Part shown: positions 36,801 to 60,331 of the stretch, in pieces
Numbering within the stretch: the first letter of the stretch is position 1
How the letters are laid out: each line of letters starts with the position of its first letter
NCBI GenBank assembly: GCA_030141605.1
Contig: JAQGDQ010000099.1
Span: 513,194-577,193 of the forward strand
DNA length: 64,000 nt
Direction of reading: 5' to 3'
From: Tubiluchus corallicola
Taxonomy: Eukaryota; Priapulida; Priapulimorpha; Priapulimorphida; Tubiluchidae
Translations under genes and position numbers: made by a program
The notes under the pieces: generated by a model
Database searches by the model: none
What the model was told of the DNA's origin: nothing
Seen by the model: only the letters and a program-made list of their open reading frames with translations

Positions 36801-39800
36801 TATGTTTCCTTTCAGTATTTTAAAGGGTAGATTGTTTTGACCTACAGTTTAAGATTGTGTCTGGTTTCGCTTTAACCATAGTATGAGATTAAAGCATAAT
36901 CGTGTACATTTGTAATCTATTGCTGATAACAATGTGCAGTGGATGAGAGCTTGACGAGCAAGTGCGGATGGTCAGTTTCAGAACGTGACGTCATTACCAC
37001 CAATTTAAAATCGCGACAATTTGTATTGCTTATAATTTTATAGTTGCTCAGAATTTTGCCACTCGACGTGAAATGTGCTCTGGTATTGTCCTATAAAAGT
37101 TTATTGTGATCTGTTTCCAAACTACTGAGCTTGAGGGTTTTTTAAATATGCTGTCACTAACTCACTGCGAAGCATTAATGGATTCAAATGTTTATACCTA
37201 CGAACATGAATATAAATACAATTGCTGGTTTCATGGATGATAGTACAGCATTTCTTTATTAAAATGAAAATCCAAATTTCAACAAGAAAATAGATACTTT
37301 AAAGCCCATTCAGACTTCCATCTTCAGTGTTTAAACAATCTATTGAAATAGCAATATTCAAAGTCTAAGTTACTTAAAACTTAAATATTGCTGTTTTAAA
37401 AGCATATGTAAACAGCGAAGAAGAATAAAGTTTTTAAATTCTTTATAACAAGAACAATATTTGTTTCATAAACAACACACTTTGTTGTTAATAATAGTTT
37501 TAAATCATGATGATAACTGCTTGTGTGTAGCAGAAACATTGGATTTTTCTTATTTAATGGTGGTTTGTTTGTGAAACTGAAGAAGAATTCTGAAATGTAC
37601 TTCGAAATATCTATTTTTTGTGTTGAATATAGAATTTAGTTCAATAGAAAAACGGAACAATCATACTTGAATCGATCAATTATTTATAATAACTCACTGC
37701 TTCTATTTGTGATTTTGATTCAAATTTGATTTAGTAAGACTATTAAAAACATACCTAGCATCATTTTGTAAATCATATTTACGGTGTGTTTCAAAATGAT
37801 AGAACTTAAAGTTTACTTTGAAATTCTCATTCCATGATCAATTTTATCAAATTTCATAATGATCAGGCATGAAAACAGATTAAAAAGTATTAGCATTAAA
37901 TTTTTGGGTGCCTCTGTAGAATATGAATAACACAATGAATATCGTGAAGTAGCTATTACATTGCCAATGCCTAAACATAAATTCTGCAGGATCTATACAA
38001 TAATAGCGCAATCATGACAAAATAGCCATTAATGAATCAATAATTAAGGAATGGTTTAATAATGTTTTCTATGATTGAATGAAAGTTGACTGCGAAAAAC
38101 AGTATATGTAATTGTGTTTTCCAGGAATGAATTTCTTGAAATCATCAACTTTTTGTCTCAGATAACGCTGAAGACTACTGAAGAAAAAGAGCAGTTTTTC
38201 AGGTATGCATACTTTGACAATACTTAGATGTTATAAACAACAATTGCTCTTTTTTACTTCATTTCCGAAATCCTGCTAGATTCTTATTCTAGTCTCGTAT
38301 TCGTAGTAATTGTGGAGGAAACTTGCCCTCTTTGGTAAGAAGAAGCACTTGTATATGGTAACTAGGAAAAAAGCTCATATGTCACTTTCAGCATGAACTA
38401 TTTGATGGCAAAAGATGTTCACGTTTTACGTTGTTCAGCTAATGTACCTGTTAAAATAAGTGTGTGTCCCTTGTAAAATCAAATATGTTTTTATACAGGA
38501 CACTTGTTCCAAAGTTGCTTCAGCTTCCCGCTGAGTTGGTTGCTATGAGATTGACACATCGCTTCCTGGTGAGATTCGTCGTCTTGGATATGGCAGCTCG
38601 TGATCATCTTTTTGCTCATTTACTTACGCCTTGCTACGGTATGTCGTTTGAATAACACTACAGTACATTTTTATTATGTTCTATATGTATGTTATATAAA
38701 GTTGTGGCACGTTCATACTTACGAATGCATGAATGGGCAACTGGCTTGCTCTCTGTTATTTGTCTGAGTTTTACAAACCTGCAAACCATCCCACCGACCC
38801 CGATCAATTGATACTGATACAGTACAACTCAGAACTAGTCTTGTTTTAGCTGGAGATAGATCTTTTTCCAGTGCTGCCCCTCGCTTATGGAATGTGCTTT
38901 CAGTTGAGGTCAAAAACTCCCGACATATTGCCGCTTTTAAATGTGAAATTAAAACACTTTTATTCTTAGAAGCTTTTTAACTTTTATTATTTTAATCTGT
39001 GTCTGTATAACTCAGTAAAGTTAGTCTTCTAAGTGTTTGCATAACTGTGTGTTCTTTAAAATATGGTTCGTAGATTTTTTGTGACTTAGATGTTTGTATG
39101 CCAGAGAGTATTTTTATATGGATTTTAGGCAATAAAATTATTATATTATATTATTATGTTCTATATGTGCTTTATATACAGCTGTGGTGTGGTTTATAGA
39201 GCTTTGCATCATTGCGTATGTTAATTATTGAGCTGGAAGGACAAGTTTACGCACACCCATACTCTTGTCTCCACTGAACTGTAATTTTGATTACTGCACT
39301 ATTTCTGCATTACGTAACTTAGAAATAAGCTGTTCGTGATTTAACATAGAGTTTGTTGATTTTTGGTAACTCGTTTTTGCATAATTAACATTTGACGATG
39401 TTTGCCTGTTCCTGTTTTCGAGGAAAGTTCCCATGTTCCAAGCTCTTTGATGCAATAAAGATGACTAATGACGTACCTGACTTCCTAGTGAATTTGTATT
39501 ACTCGGTGCAGCGAGCTAACAGTGCAATTATTGTTTTTTCTGCCATATGGCAGCAGTGATGGCGGGTTGTTTTTATCGGAACAATGATACATAGTTTTTT
39601 TTGTCTCTGTAAGTGAGCAGATGGCATTCAGCCTGTGGTGATTACAGTGTATGTCGAATAATTGAATAGTAAAAAATTCAAAACTTTGAATAATTGTGCA
39701 CATCCCCAAAAGCATCACTGATCAGGAGTGATTACTTTTCAGGCTTGCTTGTTTGTCATTCAATGTGATTTAAATCATGAGTCTGTTCATTTCACGGGCT

Positions 39801-42800
39801 GTAAATCTGAAGTTTTCTTTCTCGACCTACCGTGCGACATTATCAGACATCGTGTGTTATTGTTGACTGACCGTGCCTGTATTCTTCACTGTTTGTCATT
39901 ATGGTTGTCACATTTACATGTGCAAATTGGGGGCATTTAGTTTGGTCACTGTAATTGTCCAGTGTTTTTGTGATCTCTAAACCATTTCCCTTTTTTTTCC
40001 AATGTTAAGTGATACAAAATGCCGTGGTCAACTGTGATTTTAATATGTTGTCATATTTCTTGACTAAATTTCGCTGAAGCTAAGCAATCAGTCCAACAAC
40101 AGAAATTAAAGTTCAGCACAAGATGAATTTCAAGCTAAATTGTACTGGTAAAAATAGCTATCAGTGTGTTATTTTGGTATGTATTTTATAATAAACCCAT
40201 GATATACTTACTACACGTTATTGCAGTAAATGTTTTTCAGTAATTCAGATTTTTTTTATCCAAAATGGCTAAAAATTTGCCCAAAATGCTGCTCAATATT
40301 GACAAAATAGATTACACTTTTTTCTGGCTTTTGTAGGAACTGAGCAGCAGAGTTACACTTCAGGGCGTATTAACCCTTTGCTTCCCACAGAGTTGTACAA
40401 GAAATATGTCATTCCATATCTGATAAAAATATTCCATGTTCGTGAAACACACGTCAGGTTGTTGCTGCTGAAGCATTTTTCAAGTTATGCTCGACTGTTT
40501 CCCAAACCGGTGCTCAGTGACATCATTCTTCCACAGGTACAGTAATTAATTTATAATGGTCAAAATACTTCAAGTTATCACTTATGTAGGATAATGTAGG
40601 TTGTTTAAAAGTGTACATATATTAAGCAATATGCTGTGTAACATGGTATACTCTTAATACATGTAACATAGCTCTTAAATTTGATACTAAATTTAACTCT
40701 TATGAGTCTGCATTTTGAGTTTTCAGTTTTCCATGGGAACTGAATTTCTTCGGTCTTCCAGAAAATCACACCGACTGTTTGGAATGCTGTACCATTTTAT
40801 CTAAGACATGGGGAGCTTTGGCACTATGTTTACAATAGTTTTATACGAAAATCTTCAAGTGTAGTACAATGTACAAAACCCAAATTGTACATTTTTTATA
40901 AACACAAAACATAAAAAACAATATGAACATAAAACTATATGGTACAGTGAAATAGCCGTAATATTATTTTCAAGGGACCAAAATATTTTTTGTCTCTTAA
41001 GGGTCGCGTAAGAGTAAACAAGGTTAGAGTTTTATTCTGTCGATCTTTATCAGATTAGCATAGACCATAGGATGATAACCCTGTTTTTTTTACACACACA
41101 TTTGATATAGTTGACATTTGAAACCATTTGTCTAAGTCTGATGCTCATTGCAGATGCTGGTTGGATTGAAGGATGTTAATGAAGAAATTGTTGCATCAAG
41201 TTTGCGAGGTTTAGCTGATCTTGTGCCTCTGCTCGGTGCTGAAGCTGTGATAGGTGGTAACCAGGGACAATATTTCTTTGAAGGACAACCAAAGGTATGC
41301 CTTAACCAATAAAAAAATCTACTACTTAGTGACGTCAGTGCTTAGTGTAAACTTACGTATTCTTAAGGAAACAAATTTCGTACTAAGCATATTTTAAGGT
41401 TGTAACACAAATCTTTTGTGCACGCATATTGCAATCTTAAATTTACATCAAATTTAACTATTTTGCAAGATTCTTCAAATCTGTATAAATTTAATGTTTG
41501 CGTTTTATGGAAGTTTGGCAGATCAGTTTTTGCTATACTTAGAAAAACGTTACGCATGCAAGACTATTACAGCCCAAATATTTCACAAAACTTCGTAAAT
41601 ATCAAATTGCTACAGGCATCCAAAATTATAATTAATTAAATTATAATGCAAATTTTCCCAAATTTTCAAAGACGCTCTAAAGTATAGTATCCAGATTTTG
41701 CTGGTTATAAATGAAACATTCCACTTGACTTTGTAAGCATGGTATATTTACAGCTTCATATTATTTTCTTTTTTTTGTACAAATTGATCGATGACCCACT
41801 CGTTACGTGACTTTACCATTTGCTTATTTGGAATACAGCACTGTGTATAGATTGTCAAAAAACAAGATTTTGCTTGTAAATAATTGATAGTAGTTTATTT
41901 CTTGTTTAGGATTTGTCAGTACGATTATCATCCAGGATGTCAGACATTGCAAAACACAAACAAGGAATAATCACCACAAATTTTCACAATTCCAATTCTG
42001 TAAATCAAGTAAATGGAGAGTTGTAAGTGTTTCTTTTGCAGTATACCGTGTCTAGTAATACAGTTAATTTTTTTTATTTTTTATCTTCATCACAAACTAA
42101 TGCAAAAAAAATAGAAATACACAACAATAACACAAATAACAATTAACGATATAAGAAACGTCACGTTCTTGGAATATTTGTGACTATAAGGTGGGTAAGC
42201 AAATAAATGGTTTGTGTTGGCAGGTAATTAGCATACGTGACTCAAGCACGGGGGGGGGGGGGGTAAGCATCTTACATTCGAGTTTGAACTCATTCGCACA
42301 AGTTTTTTCAATTCGAATTTGATTCAGGTCTAAAACTGTGGATTGGAACTATTCATCACTTCAGAATTATTCAATCTTTGTCATAGAAATGTTGGAAGCA
42401 TCATGCAAACAATGTAGTTTAGTTGTGATCATTGTGCACAATTTTTTTAACAATGCGTTATTGTTCTTGCAGTAGAACAAAAGCAAATAGTAGACATGAT
42501 TCTTGCTAGGCTTCTGTAATTATTGATTGAAAATTTATTCGAAAGGTCTGTGGAATCGAATCGAAAGCCAAAAATTCAATTCCAATTTGATTTCTGCTAG
42601 TGCATGCTCATTGCTAATAAGTGATGAGAACATAGATTTTCTGGTGATTCTAATGTGATGGAAAAGCTAGACCACAAGATTGTATGGGCTGTTTTCAAAA
42701 AGTGAAACACCAGATTCTGTGAACTGTTCTCAAAAAGTGAACCACCAGATTCTGTGGACTATTTTCAAAGAGTGGACCATCAGATTCTATGGACTGTTTT

Positions 42801-45095
42801 CAAAACTCTGGTAAATTTTACAAAGCTAGATAAGCCTAGGACTTAGGGTCTCCATAAAAAATTCTATGCAGAAGTTAGAAACAATCCAATCACATTAGTT
42901 TTTTTATTCTGCTAGTTTCATTGCTTTACTGTGTGTGAATTTATCATTGCAGAGCACAAGCAGGGATGGCCAGAAAATCGGATCTCGCTCTAAAGAGGGA
43001 AGAAGCCAAGAGACGAAGGGAAGAGCGGCTAAAACAGAAACACAACATGACAAAAGGTAATCAGGTCTATCTCGAACTATTACGCAGTAGTTACAATTTT
43101 GGGCATTGCATATGTAGTAACAGCTAACGTTGTGTATTTTGGTATGTATATTCTGCTGCTGCTGAAACAAAGAGTGTGTCAAAAATAAGTCCCTTTTCCT
43201 TTTTGTTTTTGCTTATCTTGTATTAAGCAGTACAGTAGGTGCTGCTTAATAGACTCACTTTGTGATGGAACTATTTTAACCTACTTAACAGACTAAATCT
43301 ATTAACCAATAGGTGCAGTATTACTAGTACTAGTAATCATGGTTCAGCTTAGAATGGTGCGTGCTTGTGGGCGGACGGGCGGGCGTTCATGTATATACAT
43401 ATGTATGCATGTATATTCTGATAGACCCTCTTTGCGACAGAATTACAAGCTAAATTTATACAATGAAAATCAAATTACAGCAAAATTATAATTTGCCAAT
43501 GATTAATTTGGGCAGCTCCTGAAACCACCCCTTACTTTTAAGAATTCTGCAATGGCTGTGCCTGTATTGTTGTTAACTAGGTCGCTAAAAGAAACTTCCC
43601 TAAAGGTGGCAGTTCAACTGAGCTTAATGAAATTATGATTTCAGAAGCGCAAGTCGTTCGAACTTTACCCGAAGCCGAGCAGAATGGAGCCTGCTCAGAG
43701 AATAGTTCTGATGTCAGTTCTCCTGACAGGTTACAGCCCTGGAACTATGAACAACCCTGGAACGACGACAGTGACTTGTCTGCTGCAGAAACAGGCACAG
43801 AAGTATCAAAAGCATCAATTGACGTAGTTGATGCAATTAATAAAACTGAAATAAGTCATGCGCACAAACTGACCTTGTTAGAACTAGCAAATATGCATTC
43901 GTCGGGGGGAAGCTCATCAGCTTGCAAAACGAAGCCGGAACACAAAGTGAAATCAAAAGGTGCATTAAAACTTGGTGATAAATCTACCCCTTCGGCTTTG
44001 CCGTCTGCCAAATCCACTCAACAATCTGTCCATTCCAAACCTAGGAAGCCAAGCTCACCGAAAAAACTTCTTGGTGATTCGAAAAAAATAAGTGTTAAGA
44101 AACCTAAGAATGATCAGCTTGGTGCAGAATATGACGTTTTATCGGTCGAAATTAAGACTAAACCACAAAGAAAGGATATTGATTTTTTTTCGGCTATAGC
44201 TGAAGAACTGAATGTCGATAGTGGTGAACTGGCTCTGGGGGTGGGGAAATCTCTGTCACTAGAAGAAGCTCCGAGAAGCAACCTCTTTGCTGCGGCTGAT
44301 GATAGTCAGGTAAGAGTCTAGTCTCGCATAAGTGTAAGTCACCTGCTGTGTGATTTTTGGAGGCGAAATGATGAAAGCTTTTTGATAAATTAATAATTAT
44401 AAAATTCAGTTTATAAAGTGAATTTTAAGTTAAGTACTTTCATATGTCAGAACTACATTCTTGTACTGAATTTAATTGAATTTTGTATTTGTCTCATACA
44501 AAAACAATATACAGCAAAGTGTTAGTGACAAAGTAATAGTTAACGAGAGAGATGGGGTGAAGAAAGACACAACGGTCACCAAGCATCCACCCTCACTCAT
44601 GATTCTGTGTGATAAAAGTGTAAGTTAGTGGCGTTAGTATATAAGAAACTTGTTTTTTTTAATTAGAATTCTTATTATTTGTCAACAACAATATAAACAT
44701 TTATGGAGGAGGTAACACTTGATTAGATTATATAGAGGTGCGCGCTGTTGTTAAATATACAGATGGGAACTAAATGACTATATTATTATCCTAGAGGGCA
44801 AGTTGTTGAAAATGAGAAACAAAAAGATGATGATGATGTTAAATCACTTTTAGTGAAAAATTTACGCTTCAGTGATGTGAATATAAACAATCTGCGCTTT
44901 CATCTTTAGTGCATCGTTAAGTGGTCTTTAAATTTTTAATTTTTGTCGCATATTTTACGAAAATTTGTTTTGTGGGCTTACTAAAATAATCGTGTTTTTG
45001 TTAACATTGTGTGATTATATTGTGAATGTTGTTTCAATCATTTTTTATAGGCTACTGGCGGATGGGAAGATGATATGAAATGGGAAGACTTCTGA
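30834..45095 (+). CDS. Scyl3: SCYL3/PACE-1, SCY1-like pseudokinase
   Basis: Pseudokinase with HEAT-like repeats; vertebrate SCYL3 sits at Golgi and cell edge, binds ezrin and acts in trafficking (family knowledge). Exons 30834-31028, 32473-32658, 34456-34626, 35711-35916, 38125-38202, 38499-38638, 40337-40536, 41154-41294, 41910-42022, 42953-43056, 43645-44309, 45051-45095; every phase agrees, giving 747 residues (human SCYL3 is about 740). MGNEYS at the start suits myristoylation as in the human protein. The kinase-like part (about residues 20-260) includes [10 protein letters not shown] and [10 protein letters not shown], where the catalytic loop should be, with no HRD and no DFG: catalytically dead, as expected. 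HEAT region: [25 protein letters not shown] and [22 protein letters not shown] low-complexity Ser/Lys-rich exon follows, then the C-terminal [12 protein letters not shown], matching the acidic Trp end of SCYL3. Confidence 0.95.
31975..32203. mobile_element. PIF/Harbinger-like MITE
   Basis: 229 bp in intron 1 of Scyl3. The inverted repeats share TTCAGACTAGTGAG, with a looser outer part. TAA trinucleotides flank it (31972-31974 and 32204-32206), fitting the TWA duplication of PIF/Harbinger elements. Internally rich in AACTCGCAAG-like and GTGAGTT blocks. A related partial copy is at 1700-1885. Confidence 0.6.
33994..34050. repeat. TG-rich microsatellite
   Basis: Degenerate (TG)n run with GCGTGCGTGCATG interruptions in intron 2 of Scyl3. 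Confidence 0.8.
34690..35325 (-). repeat. Dispersed repeat with hAT-like end, copy 1
   Basis: Shares collinear blocks with 48690-49085: GGCACAAAAAACTTCT, CTACCCTTTTAATGTTTTG, AAAACATGCAA and, at the right, GGGACGATTGCCCCCTGTCA. Read inversely, the right end begins CAGAGGCTTAGCAAAGGGGG, a form common at hAT termini. The stretch 35000-35265 is absent from the other copy. Lies in intron 3 of Scyl3. Confidence 0.55.
36106..36299. repeat. Foldback (inverted repeat) element
   Basis: Arms of about 26 bp (36106-36131 and 36274-36299, core TTAATTAATT..GACTGT) are near-perfect inverse repeats around a 142-bp loop in intron 4 of Scyl3. A shorter similar block (AGTCATAATTAATTAATC) lies at 36570. No target duplication was recognised. 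Confidence 0.5.
36580..36785 (-). repeat. Dispersed ~450-bp repeat, copy 3 (partial)
   Basis: Read on the minus strand, CACAAACACGTGCAACACAC, ATGTTCATTTGTGATGTCAT and GGGCTTGCCCGCC match 4433-4887 in order. Intron 4 of Scyl3. Confidence 0.65.
38720..39160 (+). pseudogene. LINE 3' end (reverse transcriptase C-terminus) with (TTA)n tail
   Basis: The frame from about 38823 reads [20 protein letters not shown] then [20 protein letters not shown] and ends at a stop near 38980. GDRSFS.AAP.LWN..S is the well-known C-terminal block of many LINE reverse-transcriptase ORFs. A short 3'UTR follows and the insert ends in an ATTATATTATT-type microsatellite (39133-39159), as for LINEs with simple-repeat tails. 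5'-truncated; lies in intron 6 of Scyl3. Confidence 0.75.
40735..40920 (+). pseudogene. Possible LINE C-terminal fragment
   Basis: Reads [20 protein letters not shown] then [13 protein letters not shown], resembling the WN.LP..LR..S...FK end of LINE reverse transcriptases. Short and decayed; intron 7 of Scyl3. Confidence 0.4.
42270..42615 (-). mobile_element. hAT-type MITE, family B decayed copy
   Basis: Read on the minus strand, ATCATGTCTACTATTTGCTT, TTTTGTTCTACTGCA and CGATTCGATTCC match 46256-46611 in order. The ends are eroded and no duplication is visible. A run of 14 G residues (42250-42263) lies just outside. Intron 9 of Scyl3. Confidence 0.55.
42670..42807. repeat. Minisatellite, four ~35-bp units
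   Basis: Units at 42670, 42704, 42739 and 42774, each close to GACCACCAGATTCTGTGGAC followed by TGTTTTCAAAAAGT, with 3-6 differences between them. Intron 9 of Scyl3. Confidence 0.85.
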
Positions 45096-46255
45096 TTCAT
45101 TTCCATCCTAGTAAATGAACTTTTTAGCAATTTTTCGATAGTTGGCATCATCATCATTACGATCATCGTTGTAAATCATATCTGTAATATGATCATGCAA
45201 TAACAGTGACAGAGCTCCTTCAGTCCTCCTGCTAGGGAACTACGGCTAACCAGGTGCATGTAATAATGATCTGATCAGAGCTACCTTGTTGCATGTAGAG
45301 TAGGTAGTGAGTGCAAAAACAGTGTGTTAAATACACGAAAGAGCCAGCATTAGGAATCGACATGCTTATTAAGCGCAGACGATTGTTTCAACTTAGCAGT
45401 CATTCTCAATGCTATAAATCAAGCCATAAAGGAATAATCAGTACGTTTGATAATGCAATGTTAATGCACACAACATTTCAATACAAAATCCAAGAACATT
45501 GAATTCAGTGAATTCTATTCTTTGATTTTGTATTGATATATTGTGTTCCTTAATATTGTAGTATCAAATGTACTAATTGTTCCTTTTTGGTTTGATTTAT
45601 AGTATTGAAAATGAATGCTAAGTCGAAACGATCGTCTGTGTTTAATAAACATGTTGACTTTGTTAAATATTCATTAAAACTACAGTTTTGCAATGCTACT
45701 CCTCAACAGGCACTAAGGTTGAAATCCAAAGACTGCATGCTTTTTTAACTGTATTTAGACCTTTTTGGTTGATCTGAAAAGTAATTGTTCAATTGTGCCA
45801 TTTGTGATTTGAAGTCCCGAAATTCCGTGATTTGACTTTCTTAATTTGCAAGTAGTTTTTACCGTGTGCAGTTTATGTTAGAAAATTTGTAATTATTAGA
45901 TTATGCTGTTGAATGTGTAGAGTTTACTCTTAAAACCTCAAAATTGCACAAATTGTTGTCAAAGCTGTGTAAATCTTAATTGGTGATGGTAGTATAGTCT
46001 TGTAAGTTAACCAATGCCAGTTCCGGCAAACATTGGTGTATTAGTAATCACAGATAGTGTTTTGCATTTTGGAACAAGTCCATGCCACAAACTGTTGATG
46101 TCGTAAATTATTTAACGAAGAAATGCCTGCAAATTTTCTATTGTGAATCGGGGACCAATCCATATCACTCATCCCCTTGATATCATGCAGATATGCACCG
46201 AAGTTTCAGTGACTGTTAGCCCTTCATAATCATAAATCATAAGGTTAGTAAACAT

Positions 46256-46611
46256 TAGGGGTGAGCATTCTCTATCATAAAGCAAATTCAAGTTGAATTG
46301 AATTTTGAGTTTCAAAATCGAATCAAACCGAATTTCAAGAGTTTGAATCCAAATTGAATTTAAAAGATTTTCAAATCATTAATAAAAAGCATCTTTGCAC
46401 TGATCATGTCTATTACTTGATTTTGTTCTGCAGTAAAACACTAATAATTTGTTTAAAAATAGTGCATAGAAATTGCAGCTCAATTGTGTGGATTACATGA
46501 ATGTTTCAAATAGTTGAAATTGAAGTGGTGAATTATTCAAATACATAATTTTATTGTTCAAGCTAAAAAAACGCATTCTAATAGAATTCGAAAGTTTGAT
46601 TCTCACCCCTA
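46256..46611 (+). mobile_element. hAT-type MITE, family B
   Basis: 356 bp starting TAGGGGTGAGCATTCTC and ending GATTCTCACCCCTA. It is flanked by GTAAACAT (46248-46255) and GTAATCAT (46612-46619), an 8-bp duplication with one change. The length of the duplication and the TAGGGGTG end fit hAT. Non-coding. A decayed inverse copy is at 42270-42615. Confidence 0.85.
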
Positions 46612-47180
46612 GTAATCATGAGATTTTAAGCAGAAAGAAATTGCAGAGTTTCGCATGCTGTATTACATATATCCGGCAATCGCTAGATCTGTTGTTTTAT
46701 TATTTCTGATCTACCCAGTTATTTTAGTTTAAAAATTTTGATATAATTATTGTTGACACCTAAGCTATTAGCCGTGCTATTTATTATGCAATTGTGAAAT
46801 ATTTATTGAGTATGTGTGTTTAATAATATGTGCCAGTGTGGTTTCAGTTATACATGGGAATGGCTTATTTTATGCGGTGCTAATGCTATTTTTAAGGTGC
46901 TTAGTCGCAATTTTTGTGCTACCGTTCAGTGCTACCATCTATAGTAATTTCATGTTGTACACGGTGCTAAACTCTTGTTGCACTCCTTTTTCATTTGGAG
47001 GATTAAAAGTCTTACCTGCAATAAGCCTTTCCACAGTTTTGTTGCACGCATGTGCAGTTGCTGTAGTGTACCACAGTAACATGTCTTAACTATAACCATC
47101 ATCTGACATTTGTAAAGCTAACCGGTCGGCCACATCAGTTCAGTAAGTTCAATTGTTTTACGTGGATTTTACTTAATTAT

Positions 47181-47415
47181 GCATTAGTCTGTGCATACAG
47201 TGATTTACTAGCAGGATCTTGTTTGGGAACAAGAAAAAATGAACTAGGTAAGGTACTAGCTAGCTGTTAACTGTTACTATTACAATAGCATGGGCTGCAA
47301 GGCGTTGTCTAGTGTACACAAATGCGTTCTGGTACACTTAACCTTTTCACGATTATCATCAATCACTGGAACTGTGAAGATCATCATCAATCACAGGAAC
47401 TGTGAAGAGGCTTAT
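47181..47415 (-). repeat. Dispersed AATAAGCC repeat, copy 3
   Basis: Inverse of the copies at 15845 and 16788. A 35-bp block containing GATCATCATCAATCAC and GGAACTGTGAAGA is duplicated in tandem here. Confidence 0.65.
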
Positions 47416-48022
47416 TGCAATGAATGCACATTGTTTTTAGTTTTGTAATTTCTATCGTTATTCGAAAAAGAAATGATAATGGATTCTGGTTTTTATTATA
47501 ACCATCTTTTCTATATTGTATCCTAATGATAGATCGAAGCACATTATTTAATTTGTGACAAAATCAGTAGGTGCAGTTGTACGTACTTCATCATGCAAGG
47601 ATATTTTTTATAAGCACAAACCATAATTCATCTGCAACTGACAAACTTTTCTGAAATGTAGAATTTCAAAGGTGTATCTTTCTATAACAAATACGAAGAA
47701 TTTATGGCCGAGTGCAAAATTTATCTGCCATAGAGATGTATTGTTCAGCAGTATCATAAAACAATTTGTGACCGAAGATTCCAAATATTTGGAACAACTA
47801 CTAAAATTATGTTAGAAACATTCTCAGTGCACACATTTAGTGGTCTCCAAACACTGCGCAAAAATATAAAATGCAGCAGATTCATTAAAATTTCTTTCTT
47901 GAATAGTTGAGCATATAATGAGTACATATAAGATAGGAACCAATCACGTTTATAAAATTGTGTAATTAACTGTTACGTAATTTTTTCTAATAAAACACCA
48001 TGGAAAACATGATTCGTTCGAA

Positions 48023-48054
48023 TTTATTTATTGCCCATTTTTACATGATTTATT
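48023..48054 (-). terminator. RpL5 polyadenylation signals
   Basis: On the minus strand one AATAAA lies immediately after the stop codon (48054-48049) and two overlapping ones lie at 48032-48023, about 23-32 nt downstream of the stop. A very short 3'UTR is usual for ribosomal protein mRNAs. Confidence 0.6.
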
Positions 48055-60147
<12,093 letters not shown>

Positions 60148-60150
<3 letters not shown>

Positions 60151-60331
60151 AGTAGAAAGTTTCCTCTTTTATTTGAGGAGTTTGTTTCAGGTAGCTTCGG
60201 CTGGAGGCTGACTCACCGGAAAAGGATGTTAAGTGCGATTACTGCGCCGCCTATAATTTCCGCTCGTAACTCGTATATTTTTGCGAAGCATGTTTGTGTG
60301 AATTTTGTTCAAATTTTACTGATTTTTTGAA
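60148..60331. promoter_or_regulatory. RpL5 first exon, TOP-like tract and divergent promoter
   Basis: On the minus strand, TCCTTTTCCGG (60226-60216) is followed by about 65 nt of leader, then ATG|GTAAGT (60150-60142). Pyrimidine tracts at the cap site mark ribosomal-protein (TOP) mRNAs. CCG|GTGAGT inside the leader (60215) could be an alternative donor. The plus-strand ATG at 60332 is only about 105 bp from the tract, so the promoter is probably bidirectional. Confidence 0.6.

Larger units (their letters stand above)
45096..48022. other. Scyl3 3'UTR and intergenic region before RpL5
   Basis: Convergent gene ends. A possible Scyl3 polyadenylation signal AATAAA lies at 45644-45649. It contains a hAT MITE (46256-46611) and an AATAAGCC repeat (47181-47415). 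A 91-codon hydrophobic ORF at 46814-47089 has no supporting features. Nothing else was recognised. Confidence 0.5.

Noticed and set aside
46814-47089. 91-codon hydrophobic ORF on the plus strand
   Set aside because: AT-rich, no splice partners, no family resemblance, and it sits in 3' flanking DNA between two MITE-like repeats; probably chance.
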